This document shows positions 1 to 7,766 of a stretch of DNA of 32,384 bases, in pieces (the first letter of the stretch is position 1; every line of letters begins with the position of its first letter). Source of the DNA: Gammaproteobacteria bacterium. Its GTDB lineage: Bacteria; Pseudomonadota; Gammaproteobacteria; DSM-16500. The DNA is taken from positions 1 through 32,384 of the forward strand of contig JARLJN010000128.1 in assembly GCA_031291255.1 (NCBI GenBank). Reading direction: 5' to 3'. A model generated the notes under the pieces. That model saw only the letters and a program-made list of their open reading frames with translations, was not told the origin of the DNA and made no database searches. The position numbers and the translations under genes are program-made.

Positions 1-64
1 CATGGTATTGATATACACGAACGCCTCCTTACGTTTGTCTAGTTTTTTAGTCGAAACCAAACAT

Positions 65-85
65 ACGCCAAGTTGAGGCGTTTTT
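65..85 (+). terminator. Possible rho-independent terminator
   Basis: A 5-bp stem (ACGCC/GGCGT) with a 7-nt loop is followed by a run of five T on the plus strand. The stem is short, so this is tentative. It may instead be part of the end of the broken IS110 element next to it. Confidence 0.3.
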
Positions 86-119
86 CATTTTTTATTTATT
101 GATTTATAGAGTTTTTTTC

Positions 120-395
120 TTAAGTTAGCAGCATTGGTGTCTGACACCAACATCTTACAAATTGAGGAGCCATCATCTTAACGGTATGCCCCATTTTCTC
201 AAATACTCTCGCCCAATGATGGGAGCTTGAACAAGCTTCTATTCCAATTAAACAGGGTGGTAGATTTGTTATGAATTCTGGTAACTTGTTTCTTGTTAAT
301 CTTTTCCTTAATACACACTTTCCTTTACTATCTGTTCCATGTAATTGAAAAACATTCTTTGCCAAATCTATCCCTAATACTTTAATATCCTTCAT
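120..395 (-). pseudogene. IS110-family transposase, N-terminal fragment
   Basis: The fragment begins at an ATG and encodes the N-terminal part of an IS110-type DEDD transposase. It shows the characteristic GIDLAKNVFQLHG at residues 8-20 (first catalytic Asp), a VLRKRLTR stretch, LIGIEACSSSHHWAR (second acidic position) and KMMAPQFV. Full IS110 transposases are over 300 residues. Here homology stops at about residue 80, and the last residues are encoded by the adjacent palindrome (131-156), so the gene has lost about three quarters of its length. A GGATCC-rich ribosome-binding region lies just upstream on the minus strand. It cannot be active and marks past mobile-element traffic at this end of the window. 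Confidence 0.85.
131..156. repeat. 27-bp palindrome, copy 1 (left arm degraded)
   Basis: The core TTGGTGTCTGACACCAA and the right arm ACCAACATCT match three other copies in the first 7 kb. The outer left arm has diverged. It forms the edge where the IS110 reading frame is lost. Confidence 0.75.
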
Positions 396-584
396 GTGGA
401 TCCTCCGTCTTTATATTGAATGAAATGTTTTCGCACTCATTCTGGCTCATTACGAAGCCTTGTTAAAGATGTAGGGTCCATACTATTAGGCCTGACCCCT
501 GCGCGCCTGATAATATGATGCTATGTTGTATCCATAAGCGCAGCGTGGCTAACATCAATGAAAAAGACACAACAGGATTTTTTT

Positions 585-1262
585 ATGTTTTCTAGTAAGT
601 TATTGAAAAATAAATTGGAGTCAAGTTTAGAACTAGAGCTTTGTATAGAATGGTTTAGTACTTTACCTGCTGATTTTGAATCTATTAAAAAAATTCTTTT
701 AGATGCATTTGGAGAAGCGTATCAACCTTTTTCTGAATCCGACTTAAAATTAAAACCTGGTTATAAAGAAAAAATCATTCTTAGTATTGCTGAGGAGTTT
801 ATTGAGTACGTTGCTCTTGGTAAGTATCAGCATGTTGTTGTTAAAGTGAGCGATCATGTTGTTGGTTGTGCTGCGGTGAGCATTCATTACTCAAATAAAA
901 ATTCCGTATGGAGTCCAACAAAAATTGTAAGTTTAGAATATCTTGCAGTTGATCCTAAGTGGAAAGGGCGTGGACTAGGACGAGAGCTAATAAATGCAGT
1001 CCTACATCGTTTTGATTCAGTAAACGGTATAGATCTATATACCCGTAACTTACCTACCGGCGCATCTGATTTTTATACTAAATCAGAATTTAAAAAAGCT
1101 AGTCTAGAAGAATTAAATATTCCATTAAATACAAGTTGGGAGGGATATAATGAATCACTTAGCAAGGCGGATTTTATCGGTTTCTTCTATCCACCAAAAC
1201 TTACTCGCCATCATTCGGTACCTGATTTTAGGCAATTAGATTCGCAGCGAAAAAAATTGTGA
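585..1262 (+). CDS. GNAT family N-acetyltransferase
   Basis: A GCN5-related acetyltransferase of 225 residues, expected to move an acetyl group from acetyl-CoA to an amine; the substrate is unknown. The acetyl-CoA pyrophosphate-binding motif (Q/R)xxGxG/A is visible as KGRGLGRELI around residues 127-136. It is preceded by the beta-4 strand SLEYLAVDP and followed by a typical C-terminal strand/helix (DLYTRN...FYTKSEF). About 80 residues precede the recognisable fold, so the N-terminus is longer than in a minimal GNAT. I chose the ATG at 585 because AGGA lies 7 nt upstream; an in-frame ATG at 558 has no Shine-Dalgarno sequence. The gene lies between IS110 debris and palindromic repeats, which suggests acquired DNA. 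Confidence 0.8.
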   Translation: MFSSKLLKNKLESSLELELCIEWFSTLPADFESIKKILLDAFGEAYQPFSESDLKLKPGYKEKIILSIAEEFIEYVALGKYQHVVVKVSDHVVGCAAVSIHYSNKNSVWSPTKIVSLEYLAVDPKWKGRGLGRELINAVLHRFDSVNGIDLYTRNLPTGASDFYTKSEFKKASLEELNIPLNTSWEGYNESLSKADFIGFFYPPKLTRHHSVPDFRQLDSQRKKL

Positions 1263-1305
1263 TAAAGGAAACAGGGTCAAGCCTTGCTGTTTGCATAATG
1301 AAAAC

Positions 1306-1453
1306 GGGTCAGGCCTGCAAAGTGCGTTATTATAAAAGTCCTTAGAACATCTTCAGAATAGTAGCTTTATATCAAAACTCTTAATTAGACTTAGGTTCAT
1401 TAAATAAGAATGTATCAAATAAAATTTTATAACGCACATTGCAGGCCTGACAC
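1306..1453. repeat. Long inverted repeat with GGGTCA head
   Basis: The left arm starts with GGGTCAGGCCTGCAAAGTGC and continues to about 1337. The right arm, about 1424-1453, is its near-perfect reverse complement ending in GGCCTGACAC. About 90 bp of AT-rich spacer separate the arms. Together with the degraded GGGTCA element at 1273 and the fragment at 1456-1563, it fills the 404-bp gap between the two acetyltransferase genes. I see no complete gene in that gap. Confidence 0.8.
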
Positions 1454-1455
1454 AC

Positions 1456-1563
1456 TTTTCAGAAAATACAGATGGCTGGGCAATCATTCAGCCAACAATT
1501 TTAGAACAAAAACAATTATCAGATGAAACAAAAAAAAACCGCAAGCCCAAGAAAATAATATAA
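1456..1563 (+). pseudogene. Short orphan coding fragment
   Basis: An open stretch of 35 codons without a start runs directly out of the right arm of the inverted repeat and ends at TAA, immediately before another GGGGTCA sequence. The translation begins FSENTDGWAIIQPTILEQ and ends in a Lys-rich tail, which looks like the C-terminus of a real protein rather than random sequence. I do not recognise the family. It may be the tail of a gene whose body was lost when the repeat arose. Confidence 0.3.
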
Positions 1564-1595
1564 GGGGGGTCAGATCGCCCCAAAAGAAATAGAAG

Positions 1596-1622
1596 AGATG
1601 TTGGTGTTTGACACCAACATCT
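1596..1622. repeat. 27-bp palindrome, copy 2
   Basis: The left arm AGATGTTGGTGT and right arm ACACCAACATCTT flank a TTG centre. An in-frame ATG at 1598 inside this element would extend the next gene by 23 codons. Those codons are repeat-derived and are not taken as part of the gene. Confidence 0.85.
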
Positions 1623-1666
1623 TAAATGAAATTTTAAAAGTAGTGTGCAGGCATAGGTACATAGTT

Positions 1667-2194
1667 ATGGGAAATAAATTTTCATTCCGTCCGCTTAATT
1701 TGTCTGATATGCCATTAATGTATCAATGGTTTAATTCGTCTCATGTTATGGAATTTTATTCGTTACGTAAATGGACGGAGAATGAAGTATTAGAAAAGCA
1801 TAAACCATACATATTAGGTGAGAAACCTGTTTTGGGTTTTATTGTATTGATGAATGAAATACCTATTGGATATGTGCAGCAGTATAAAGTGAGTGACTAC
1901 CCTTGGCCAAATCAAAATTTATCTCTAGAAATCGTGAATAATGCAGCAGGTATGGACTTATTTATAGGTGATAAACATTTGGTGGGAAAAGGGCTAGGTA
2001 GTGAGGTCATCCAGGAATTTATTAATGATAAAATCTGGCCTATGTTTAGGTACTGTATTGTTGATCCAGATACAAGAAATGTTGCAGCAATCAGATGTTA
2101 TGAGAAATTAAATTTTCAAGAACATGCTGTTATCGATTCCAAAGACGCGCTTGAAAATGCCGTCACTTTAAAACTGATGATTTTAAAACATTAG
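1667..2194 (+). CDS. GNAT acetyltransferase, AAC(6')-like
   Basis: A 175-residue acetyltransferase close in layout to the aminoglycoside 6'-N-acetyltransferase branch of the GNAT superfamily. The signs are an N-terminal FSFRPLNLSDMPLMYQWF, the block MDLFIGDKHLVGKGLGSEVI, which holds the acetyl-CoA motif (GKGLG), and the hallmark C-terminal VDPDTRNVAAIRCYEKLNF. Known family members modify aminoglycosides or other small amines; whether this one gives resistance cannot be told from sequence. I chose the ATG at 1667 because the upstream in-frame ATG at 1598 lies inside a palindromic repeat. No clear Shine-Dalgarno sequence is seen. A CPBP-family gene follows after 59 bp on the same strand. Confidence 0.8.
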   Translation: MGNKFSFRPLNLSDMPLMYQWFNSSHVMEFYSLRKWTENEVLEKHKPYILGEKPVLGFIVLMNEIPIGYVQQYKVSDYPWPNQNLSLEIVNNAAGMDLFIGDKHLVGKGLGSEVIQEFINDKIWPMFRYCIVDPDTRNVAAIRCYEKLNFQEHAVIDSKDALENAVTLKLMILKH

Positions 2195-2253
2195 ATGAGA
2201 AAAAGTTAAAATAATTTCTGTAACAAAATATTTTTTAAGGATGCTATTCCCAA

Positions 2254-3030
2254 ATGATTAGTTTAGTTATTTATACTTTCATATGTTATTTACTTAGCCT
2301 CATATTTATTTTATCTCCAAATGATTTGCTCAATGCATTTGCTCAAGCTACACCATTAATTGCAGTTATCTTATTGATCGTATTTGGAAGTAATCGTTTC
2401 AATACACTTAAAACGTTAGGTTTATTTTCAGTTGGAAAAATCAGATATTATTTGATTGCTATTCTCTTACCCTTGCTCTCAATTGTTATTGGTTTTTCTG
2501 TGAGTGCACTGCTAGGATTTACGAATTTTCATCCTTTATTAGGTCTTAATACTTTTTTACAACATTATTTGCTTTTAATATTCATGTGGCCATTGCTTTG
2601 GGCATTTACTGAAGAAATCGGTTGGCGTGGTTTTTTGCAACCAAAGTTAATTGGTATGTATGGAGTTGAAAAAGGAATATTTTATACGGGATTAATTTGG
2701 GCTTTTTGGCATTATATATTTATTTTTGCCGGAGGATATTACGAGATAGGTAATGTATTTTTGAATGCTTGTCTCTTCACTATAACAGTCGTATTGATGT
2801 CATTTACTCTAGGGTGGATAAGATTGGCAAGCAAAAGTATATGGCCTTGTGTCGTCTTCCATGCTGCATCAAATGCCGCCTTACAAATGTGTTCACCGCA
2901 GTGGAAAATAATTAATAGTCACTATATTTATGTAGCCGGTGAGGCAGGAATAGCGAATATGTTGTTTTGGGCTATTGTCTTTGTGTTAATACGAAATAGA
3001 TTACTTAAAAGTTCAGTTATAAAAAGTTGA
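2254..3030 (+). CDS. CPBP family intramembrane metalloprotease
   Basis: A 258-residue polytopic membrane protein of the CPBP (CAAX protease and bacteriocin-processing, ABI) family. Three diagnostic motifs are present: EEIGWRG at residues 120-126 (EExxxR), FWH at 151-153 within a membrane helix (FxxxH type), and HAASNA at 203-208 (HxxxN/D). These residues form the intramembrane active site in the family. About seven hydrophobic segments can be counted. Bacterial members take part in peptide maturation, self-immunity to bacteriocins or signalling; no peptide gene is seen next to it. An AAGGA sequence lies about 12 nt before the ATG. It converges on the abi operon, with a 27-bp palindrome in the gap. 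Confidence 0.87.
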   Translation: MISLVIYTFICYLLSLIFILSPNDLLNAFAQATPLIAVILLIVFGSNRFNTLKTLGLFSVGKIRYYLIAILLPLLSIVIGFSVSALLGFTNFHPLLGLNTFLQHYLLLIFMWPLLWAFTEEIGWRGFLQPKLIGMYGVEKGIFYTGLIWAFWHYIFIFAGGYYEIGNVFLNACLFTITVVLMSFTLGWIRLASKSIWPCVVFHAASNAALQMCSPQWKIINSHYIYVAGEAGIANMLFWAIVFVLIRNRLLKSSVIKS

Positions 3031-3038
3031 GTTTGAAG

Positions 3039-3065
3039 AGATGTTGGTGCCTGACACCAACATCT
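3039..3065. repeat. 27-bp palindrome, copy 3 (most intact)
   Basis: AGATGTTGGTG and CACCAACATCT are perfect complementary arms around a short centre. The element lies 8 bp after the CPBP stop and 32 bp from the abiEii stop, between convergent genes, where it could also end transcription. Confidence 0.88.
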
Positions 3066-3097
3066 TATAGTTGTTTGTCTCGAATTATTAAATCTTT

Positions 3098-3961
3098 TCA
3101 CTTTAATAGGTTTGAGATGAGTGACTTCGTTTCATTAAGAACCGTTGCACACTCCGATAATTCTCTAACTAAAACTCCCAGTGTAGCTTGCCAATGTTGA
3201 TGTGCCTCTTTAACTAGTTCATCAGTAAAAAAATCATCTATATTTTGATATGACACATCACGGTGTTTGCATTTCTTATCAAGCATTGCAATTAATCGGT
3301 TGGCATCAACAGCTGCGCTATAGTTTTTTAATATGCACCATAGATCATAATAATCGCGTGCTCTAGGTCTATTCCAGCCGCGCGCAACGAGCTTTTGATG
3401 TGTTTGTAATAGTGCGCGCAGTTTTTCTGCTACGATTTCCTCAATGTGATAACAAGCAACCGCACAGTCTATTTCTTCTTCGTAGCCATGCAAAATAGGT
3501 TTATATTCCGGCGATAAAATAACTGATTCATCATGCGTAATTTCCACTTTAATCCTACAAAGAGGTGTTGGCTGCCAAGGAAATTTAACCATCACATTAA
3601 ATGCATCTTGCCCTTTAGGGTGGGGTGCTTTTTCAGGATTGCGTTTTAACTGAATATCGAATGAGCCATATTCGTTTAATAATTCTTTAGAAAGACTAAG
3701 TGCATTATTCAAAGCATTTTCAAGTTGCTTGTCTTTCGGTGCGTTAATGACGGAGAAATCCAAGTCCTCAGAGAAACGGTAATCACCAAAAAATATTTTT
3801 TTAAGTGCGGTGCCACCTTTGAATATTAAAGAGTGGGATAATTCCGGCTGATTTGCCATACCTGCTAATACATAGCTCAAGGCATAATCTTTTTCAATAA
3901 CATGCATTGGAACTTTTTTTAGGTTTGCTTCATCTTGAATTTTTATACGTAATGGTTTCAT
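3098..3961 (-). CDS. abiEii: AbiEii-type nucleotidyltransferase toxin
   Basis: The toxin half of a type IV AbiE toxin-antitoxin/abortive-infection system, 287 residues. The DNA polymerase beta-like nucleotidyltransferase signature is clear: KGGTALKK at residues 48-55, followed by RFSEDLDFSV at 62-71, which carries the DxD metal-binding pair. A later VAEKLRALLQ block and RARDYYDLW are typical of the DUF1814/AbiEii family. Characterised relatives (for example MenT-type enzymes) add nucleotides to tRNA and so stop growth. Its ATG overlaps the antitoxin stop (ATGA), so the two are translationally coupled. Length and motifs look intact, so it is probably functional. Confidence 0.93.
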   Translation of the reverse strand: MKPLRIKIQDEANLKKVPMHVIEKDYALSYVLAGMANQPELSHSLIFKGGTALKKIFFGDYRFSEDLDFSVINAPKDKQLENALNNALSLSKELLNEYGSFDIQLKRNPEKAPHPKGQDAFNVMVKFPWQPTPLCRIKVEITHDESVILSPEYKPILHGYEEEIDCAVACYHIEEIVAEKLRALLQTHQKLVARGWNRPRARDYYDLWCILKNYSAAVDANRLIAMLDKKCKHRDVSYQNIDDFFTDELVKEAHQHWQATLGVLVRELSECATVLNETKSLISNLLK

Positions 3962-4803
3962 TTATTTTCTACTTTTAATAAATTGTTTTGTATCATCCAA
4001 CGTTTATCACATGGTCCTGTTGCTGGCGCTGAAGGATCAAGCCTACAAAAATAGCTTATTGGCGCATTTAATAGTGGCTCAAGTTGTTTAGCTGAAACAC
4101 CAAAATATTCAAGTGTCCAGCCTAAACGTTTTGTAAGTGATTTTTTATCGTATTGAATGGCATAATTAACTAACTTTTGAATGTCTATAGTTGCCAGTGA
4201 ATTTTCTAATATTCCTAAAGCTTCGCCTAAGCCACCAAACATTTTAGGGTAAATAAATACATCTAAAAGAGTGCGTTCTTTATCGGTGATGGGCACTTGA
4301 GAATTTTCATCAAGCCAAATTTTTTCAATACCAAAAAAGTGTTTTTGCTTGATATTAATATACTCGTAACGAATGTCAGCAATTTGCCATATGTGTTTGA
4401 GTTTTAATTTGTGTACTTGTTTTTGACGCATTGATGGAGTGACAACTTTGGTTGGTGTTGATGCAGTAATAATTTGTGGTATCTGTTCAGTTAAGCCGTG
4501 ATGTTGTAAAGCAGACCAATGGCTAATAGCCGATGGTTGAACTAAGTGGGTCGCAATTACAAACGGCTGTGTAATGTTTTCTTCGGGTATCATCCCTATA
4601 GTAGTGTAGAGCCCACGACGTAACCTAGATATTCGACCGTGTTTTGCTAGCGTGGAGAGTATCTTTCTAAGCTGATTATAGGGTATCTTTTCCAGAGTCG
4701 CCGCCGTCGCAACATCTTTCATGTCAAATAGGCGTTTGCCATTTAAAAATAGCTGACGGAGTAAGCGTACTCCTTGGCTTTCTGCTGGTTTTTGTGATGC
4801 CAT
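3958..4803 (-). CDS. abiEi: AbiEi-type antitoxin/transcriptional regulator
   Basis: The antitoxin half of the AbiE pair, 281 residues. The N-terminal part (LFDMKDVATAATLEKIPYNQLRKILSTLAKHGRISRLRRGLYTT split over residues 25-70) is a winged helix-turn-helix, and the C-terminal part matches the AbiEi antitoxin domain (ISHWSALQHHG, TDKERTLLDVF). In this family the wHTH domain binds inverted repeats at the promoter and represses the operon, while the C-terminal domain counters the toxin. I chose the start at 4803 because GGAG lies 5 nt upstream; an in-frame ATG at 4821 precedes that Shine-Dalgarno sequence. The antitoxin precedes the toxin and overlaps it by 4 bp, as is usual for abiE operons. 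Confidence 0.9.
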   Translation of the reverse strand: MASQKPAESQGVRLLRQLFLNGKRLFDMKDVATAATLEKIPYNQLRKILSTLAKHGRISRLRRGLYTTIGMIPEENITQPFVIATHLVQPSAISHWSALQHHGLTEQIPQIITASTPTKVVTPSMRQKQVHKLKLKHIWQIADIRYEYINIKQKHFFGIEKIWLDENSQVPITDKERTLLDVFIYPKMFGGLGEALGILENSLATIDIQKLVNYAIQYDKKSLTKRLGWTLEYFGVSAKQLEPLLNAPISYFCRLDPSAPATGPCDKRWMIQNNLLKVENK

Positions 4804-4841
4804 AAACGCTCCATAGTTCACTTGAATCTATACTACAATAA

Positions 4842-4857
4842 TACCCAATATTGGGTA
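4842..4857. promoter_or_regulatory. Palindromic operator upstream of abiEi
   Basis: A perfect 16-bp palindrome, TACCCAATATTGGGTA, lies 39 bp upstream of the abiEi start, with AT-rich sequence (TATTATTG on the minus strand) just downstream that could hold the -10 box. Autorepression through upstream inverted repeats is known for AbiEi proteins. That this is the operator is inferred from position and symmetry. Confidence 0.6.
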
Positions 4858-4920
4858 CTTTTGCAGTACATTTTAAAAAGAATTTTTAGTATTTAAGAAA
4901 GGGTTTACCTGGAGCATTGT

Positions 4921-5004
4921 TGTTACCTGTTGAAATGCGTGCGTAATCAGTAGGTCCGCAGTTCGACTCTGTGCGTCTGTATCAAATAAAATCAACAGGT
5001 TACA
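4921..5004. repeat. 13-bp inverted repeat around a tRNA-like remnant
   Basis: TGTTACCTGTTGA (4921-4933) and TCAACAGGTTACA (4992-5004) are reverse complements except at one position. They enclose the tRNA-like sequence. This may be the scar of an integrated element. Apart from this repeat, the remnant and the abi operator, I see nothing convincing in the 429 bp between abiEi and the acyltransferase gene. Confidence 0.55.
4944..4984 (+). other. tRNA 3'-end remnant (possible attachment site)
   Basis: The sequence holds a T-arm that folds properly: stem CGCAG (4957-4961), seven-base loop TTCGACT, stem CTGTG (4969-4973). It is followed by a 7-nt acceptor-like strand CGTCTGT, an A and TCA. Upstream, AATCAGTAGGTC resembles the anticodon-stem/variable region of a tRNA. 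No matching 5' half lies upstream, so this is not a working tRNA. Integrases often leave such 3' fragments at island borders, and its place next to the abi operon fits that. Confidence 0.5.
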
Positions 5005-5232
5005 AGTGGATTAGTTGAACGGCAGTATCAGAATGATCCGCTGGTAGTCCATTCGATGCTGACAAATAACGATAAATCACAATAATATTTCTACACTCTT
5101 AGCTATAATATTGCCTTTCGTTTCAGAGCAACTTAAATGGAAAACGACTCAATAAAAGCAGTGCGGTATGACTTATTTTGAAACTGATATTGTTAAACGT
5201 ATTGAATGTTGATTTTTTAAAATAATAAATTC

Positions 5233-6378
5233 ATGAAAATGTTTGTATCAAACAAGTGGAACCAAATTAAAATGACAAATAGAAACGAAGTAATTGATTT
5301 TATCCGAGGCTTCTCAATACTGTCGGTAATTTTGCTGCACTGTAAAATTCATTTGAAAATTGACGAATCTCTGCTTTCTATAACTTGGGTCAAATGGTTG
5401 TTGAGCAGTGGTTATTATGGCGTTATGTCATTTTTTGTTGTATCTGGATTTCTTATTACATCGACTTGCATTCGAAAATGGAACAAGCTGCAATCAATTA
5501 ACATAGGTCAGTTTTATTTAATGCGATTTTCTCGAATTATTCCTTGCTTAGTAGCGCTACTAACAGTATTGAGTTTTTTACATTTAATAGGAATAAAAAA
5601 ATTTATTATTCAAAATACTTCACTTCAACAGTCGTTATTTTCTGCTTTAACATTTCAAATTAATTGGTTAGAGGCCAAAGTAGGGTATCTGCCCGCGAAT
5701 TGGGATATACTTTGGTCGCTATCAGTAGAAGAAATTTTCTATCTCTTTTTCCCACTGCTGTGCCTCATGCTTCGCAATAAAAAACACCTTGTATTTGCTA
5801 TGTTTATTTTCATATTGATAGGCCCACTAGCAAGAACAAAATTTACGGATAATGATATTTGGGGTGAGCATTCTTATTTATCATGTATGGACGGTATAGC
5901 TATAGGTTGTTTAGCTGCAATGTTTGCTGATAAATTGCGATCAATTACATTATCAAGATTTCTATTTACACTTGGGTGCCTTTTATTTGGCTTTATCTTT
6001 TTCTTTAGAAGGCAAGCATTTGATATTGGGATTACATCATTAGGGTTAAATGTGACGTTACTAGAGATTGGCATTGCTATGATAATACTTGCTACTCAAC
6101 AGGTAAATTTCAAATGGTTTAACTCAATCCGTTGGTTCGGTAGAAATAGTTATGAGATATACCTAACTCACAGTTTTGTTGTGCTGTTTGTGGCTGGTAT
6201 TTTATATCGTTCTAATCAACCAACTTGGTTAATTGTGACTGAGTACTTGGTTGTTGTTTTGTGCTCAGGATTGTTGGGTCAGTTAATTGCGTCGTATTAT
6301 TCAGAGCCTTTGAATCGTTACATAAGGGAAAAAAGCTTTATACCTAAGCTTAGTTATTCTTTGAGGAGTTATGATTAA
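5233..6378 (+). CDS. Acyltransferase-3 (OafA/YrhL-like) membrane enzyme
   Basis: A 381-residue integral membrane O-acyltransferase of the acyltransferase-3 family, which acylates surface polysaccharides, lipids or small molecules. The N-terminus RNEVIDFIRGFSILSVILLH with HCK shows the conserved first helix ending in the catalytic His region. YGVMSFFVVSGFLI is the second conserved block, and NWDILWSLSVEEIFYLFFP the third (WSLSVEEqFY). About ten hydrophobic helices follow, to YYSEPLNRYI at the C-terminus. No clear Shine-Dalgarno sequence marks the start; in-frame ATGs at 5233, 5239 and 5272 are all possible. A RimL-like acetyltransferase gene follows after 41 bp on the same strand and may be cotranscribed. 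Confidence 0.88.
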   Translation: MKMFVSNKWNQIKMTNRNEVIDFIRGFSILSVILLHCKIHLKIDESLLSITWVKWLLSSGYYGVMSFFVVSGFLITSTCIRKWNKLQSINIGQFYLMRFSRIIPCLVALLTVLSFLHLIGIKKFIIQNTSLQQSLFSALTFQINWLEAKVGYLPANWDILWSLSVEEIFYLFFPLLCLMLRNKKHLVFAMFIFILIGPLARTKFTDNDIWGEHSYLSCMDGIAIGCLAAMFADKLRSITLSRFLFTLGCLLFGFIFFFRRQAFDIGITSLGLNVTLLEIGIAMIILATQQVNFKWFNSIRWFGRNSYEIYLTHSFVVLFVAGILYRSNQPTWLIVTEYLVVVLCSGLLGQLIASYYSEPLNRYIREKSFIPKLSYSLRSYD

Positions 6379-6419
6379 GCAGATTGATAACGGTTTTACT
6401 GCTCAGTAGGAGAAATTAT

Positions 6420-6926
6420 ATGAATTTACTTGAAACAAAACGTTTAATTGTAAAACCGACTTCTCTTGATAACTTTGAAAATGTTTATGCATTACTTTCT
6501 GATCCAGAGGTAATGCGTTATGTGGGTCGCGGTGTTAAAACGCGGGAAGAAACGCAAGAAAACCTAGAGAAAATGATTAGGCATCAAGAAAAGCATGGTT
6601 TTAGTTTCGGAGATGTTTATGAAAAGGATACAGGCTTATTTGTTGGCCGTGCCGGATTAGTTTATTTAGAAATGAAAGATGACCAGCCTGATATTGAAGT
6701 CGGCTATACTTTGCATAAACAATTTTGGAAGAAAGGATACGCCACTGAACTAGCAACAGCTTTTCTCGATTGGGGATTTAAGCATTTGCCAGTGAATAAA
6801 TTGGTGGCTGTTATTCGACCTGAAAATGAAGGGTCTCGTCGTGTATTAGAAAAGTCAGCAATGCATTATGTTGGTAGAGTAAATTGCTATGATACTAACG
6901 TTGCAAAATATGAAATTTTTAAATAA
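6420..6926 (+). CDS. RimJ/RimL-type GNAT acetyltransferase
   Basis: A 168-residue acetyltransferase of the Acetyltransf_3 (RimJ/RimL-like) branch. It starts with the family's typical LLETKRLIVKPTSLDNFENV and continues with VGRAGLVYLE and EVGYTLHKQFWKKGYATE. The acetyl-CoA loop is KKGYATEL, followed by LVAVIRPENEGSRRVLEKSAM (split here from its context). Relatives acetylate N-terminal residues of ribosomal proteins or small amines; the target is not known. I chose the ATG at 6420 because AGGAGA stands 7-8 nt upstream, which an alternative start at 6384 lacks. Confidence 0.88.
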   Translation: MNLLETKRLIVKPTSLDNFENVYALLSDPEVMRYVGRGVKTREETQENLEKMIRHQEKHGFSFGDVYEKDTGLFVGRAGLVYLEMKDDQPDIEVGYTLHKQFWKKGYATELATAFLDWGFKHLPVNKLVAVIRPENEGSRRVLEKSAMHYVGRVNCYDTNVAKYEIFK

Positions 6927-6953
6927 AGATGTTGGTGTCTAATACCAAGATCT
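6927..6953. repeat. 27-bp palindrome, copy 4 (degraded)
   Basis: AGATGTTGGTGTCT is followed by a right arm with substitutions (AATACCAAGATCTT). It begins directly after the stop codon of the acetyltransferase and is the most decayed of the four copies. Confidence 0.7.
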
Positions 6954-6974
6954 TAACTTTTTCACAGTGGGTAA

Positions 6975-7745
6975 ATGAAAATGGCATCAACTAGAGAATC
7001 AAATCTTTCTTCATCTACAGCTTCATCATATACAAATTCAGATATAAATATATTAAAGCGTCTCAACAAAGTTAGCACTGAGCATGTTGCAGATATATTT
7101 GATTCCTTGGGCATTAAAGGGCGGGTTATCAATTCTAGTACTAGCGGCATTAAACCAATTAATTATACATCGCCACTTTGTGGTAAAGCTTATACTGTAG
7201 AATTCAGTAATCTAGCTGATCAACGAGATGCTATAGGAATAAATACAAGAGATTATTTGAATTACGTTCCTGAAGGTTCAGTCATCATGATTGGTAATAC
7301 CGCAGGAAACGAATTTTCTGTTTGGGGTGGAATATTAAGTTTTTATGCTAACCAACATAAGATTTTAGGAACTATCACTAATGGTAGTGCGCGCGATATA
7401 GATGATATTCAAAAACAACCCTATCCAGTTTTTTCATCAGGAGCAAGCTGTAATAGAAGCACAGGACGTTATAAGGTTGTTGCGCTACAGAGTACAATTA
7501 CTATCAGCGGTGTGAATATTAATCCTGGTGATTATGTGTTAGCAAGTCGATCAGGAATTGTTGTTCTCGATCCATTACAAGCGGATAAAATTATTTCGCT
7601 AGCTGAAAAAAAACGAGAAGATGAAGAAAACGTAATTAAATTAATTAGTCTAGGCTATTCACTTTTTGATGTTGATAAAAAAATGGCAGAAGATAAAAAA
7701 TCTTTGGAAGTTGATCATCATCATAAAACTCCTGGAGTTATTTAA
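6975..7745 (+). CDS. RraA-like/HMG-aldolase-family protein
   Basis: A 256-residue protein of the RraA-like superfamily, which includes the RNase E inhibitor RraA, 4-hydroxy-4-methyl-2-oxoglutarate aldolases and proteins often misnamed demethylmenaquinone methyltransferases. The core shows VADIFDSLG, CGKAYTVEF, SVIMIGNT, VWGGILSFYA, TNGSARDID at about residues 135-143 (matching GxxRD of the aldolases) and SGIVVLDP. About 25 Ser/Thr-rich residues precede the fold, and a charged helix plus a His-rich tail (DHHHKTPG) follow it, so the protein is longer than classical RraA (about 160 residues). The function is unresolved between aldolase and regulator. Starts at 6975 or 6981 are both possible. Confidence 0.8.
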   Translation: MKMASTRESNLSSSTASSYTNSDINILKRLNKVSTEHVADIFDSLGIKGRVINSSTSGIKPINYTSPLCGKAYTVEFSNLADQRDAIGINTRDYLNYVPEGSVIMIGNTAGNEFSVWGGILSFYANQHKILGTITNGSARDIDDIQKQPYPVFSSGASCNRSTGRYKVVALQSTITISGVNINPGDYVLASRSGIVVLDPLQADKIISLAEKKREDEENVIKLISLGYSLFDVDKKMAEDKKSLEVDHHHKTPGVI

Positions 7746-7766
7746 GTTTAGGAATAACTAATGAGA

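Noticed and set aside
1598..1666. Upstream start of the AAC(6')-like gene
   Set aside because: The ATG is inside the 27-bp palindrome, and the encoded residues do not belong to the GNAT fold.
2254..3030. CPBP protease as processor of the CaaX protein at 12.8-14.5 kb
   Set aside because: Bacterial CPBP proteins rarely act on CaaX substrates, the genes are 10 kb apart, and prenylation would need host enzymes.
4944..4984. A working tRNA gene
   Set aside because: Only the T-arm and 3' acceptor strand are recognisable; no D-arm, anticodon arm or matching 5' acceptor strand was found upstream.
5005..5085. Peptide-like frame VERQYQNDPLVVHS
   Set aside because: It is short, has no start codon and no recognised family; it may be a gene tail but cannot be supported.
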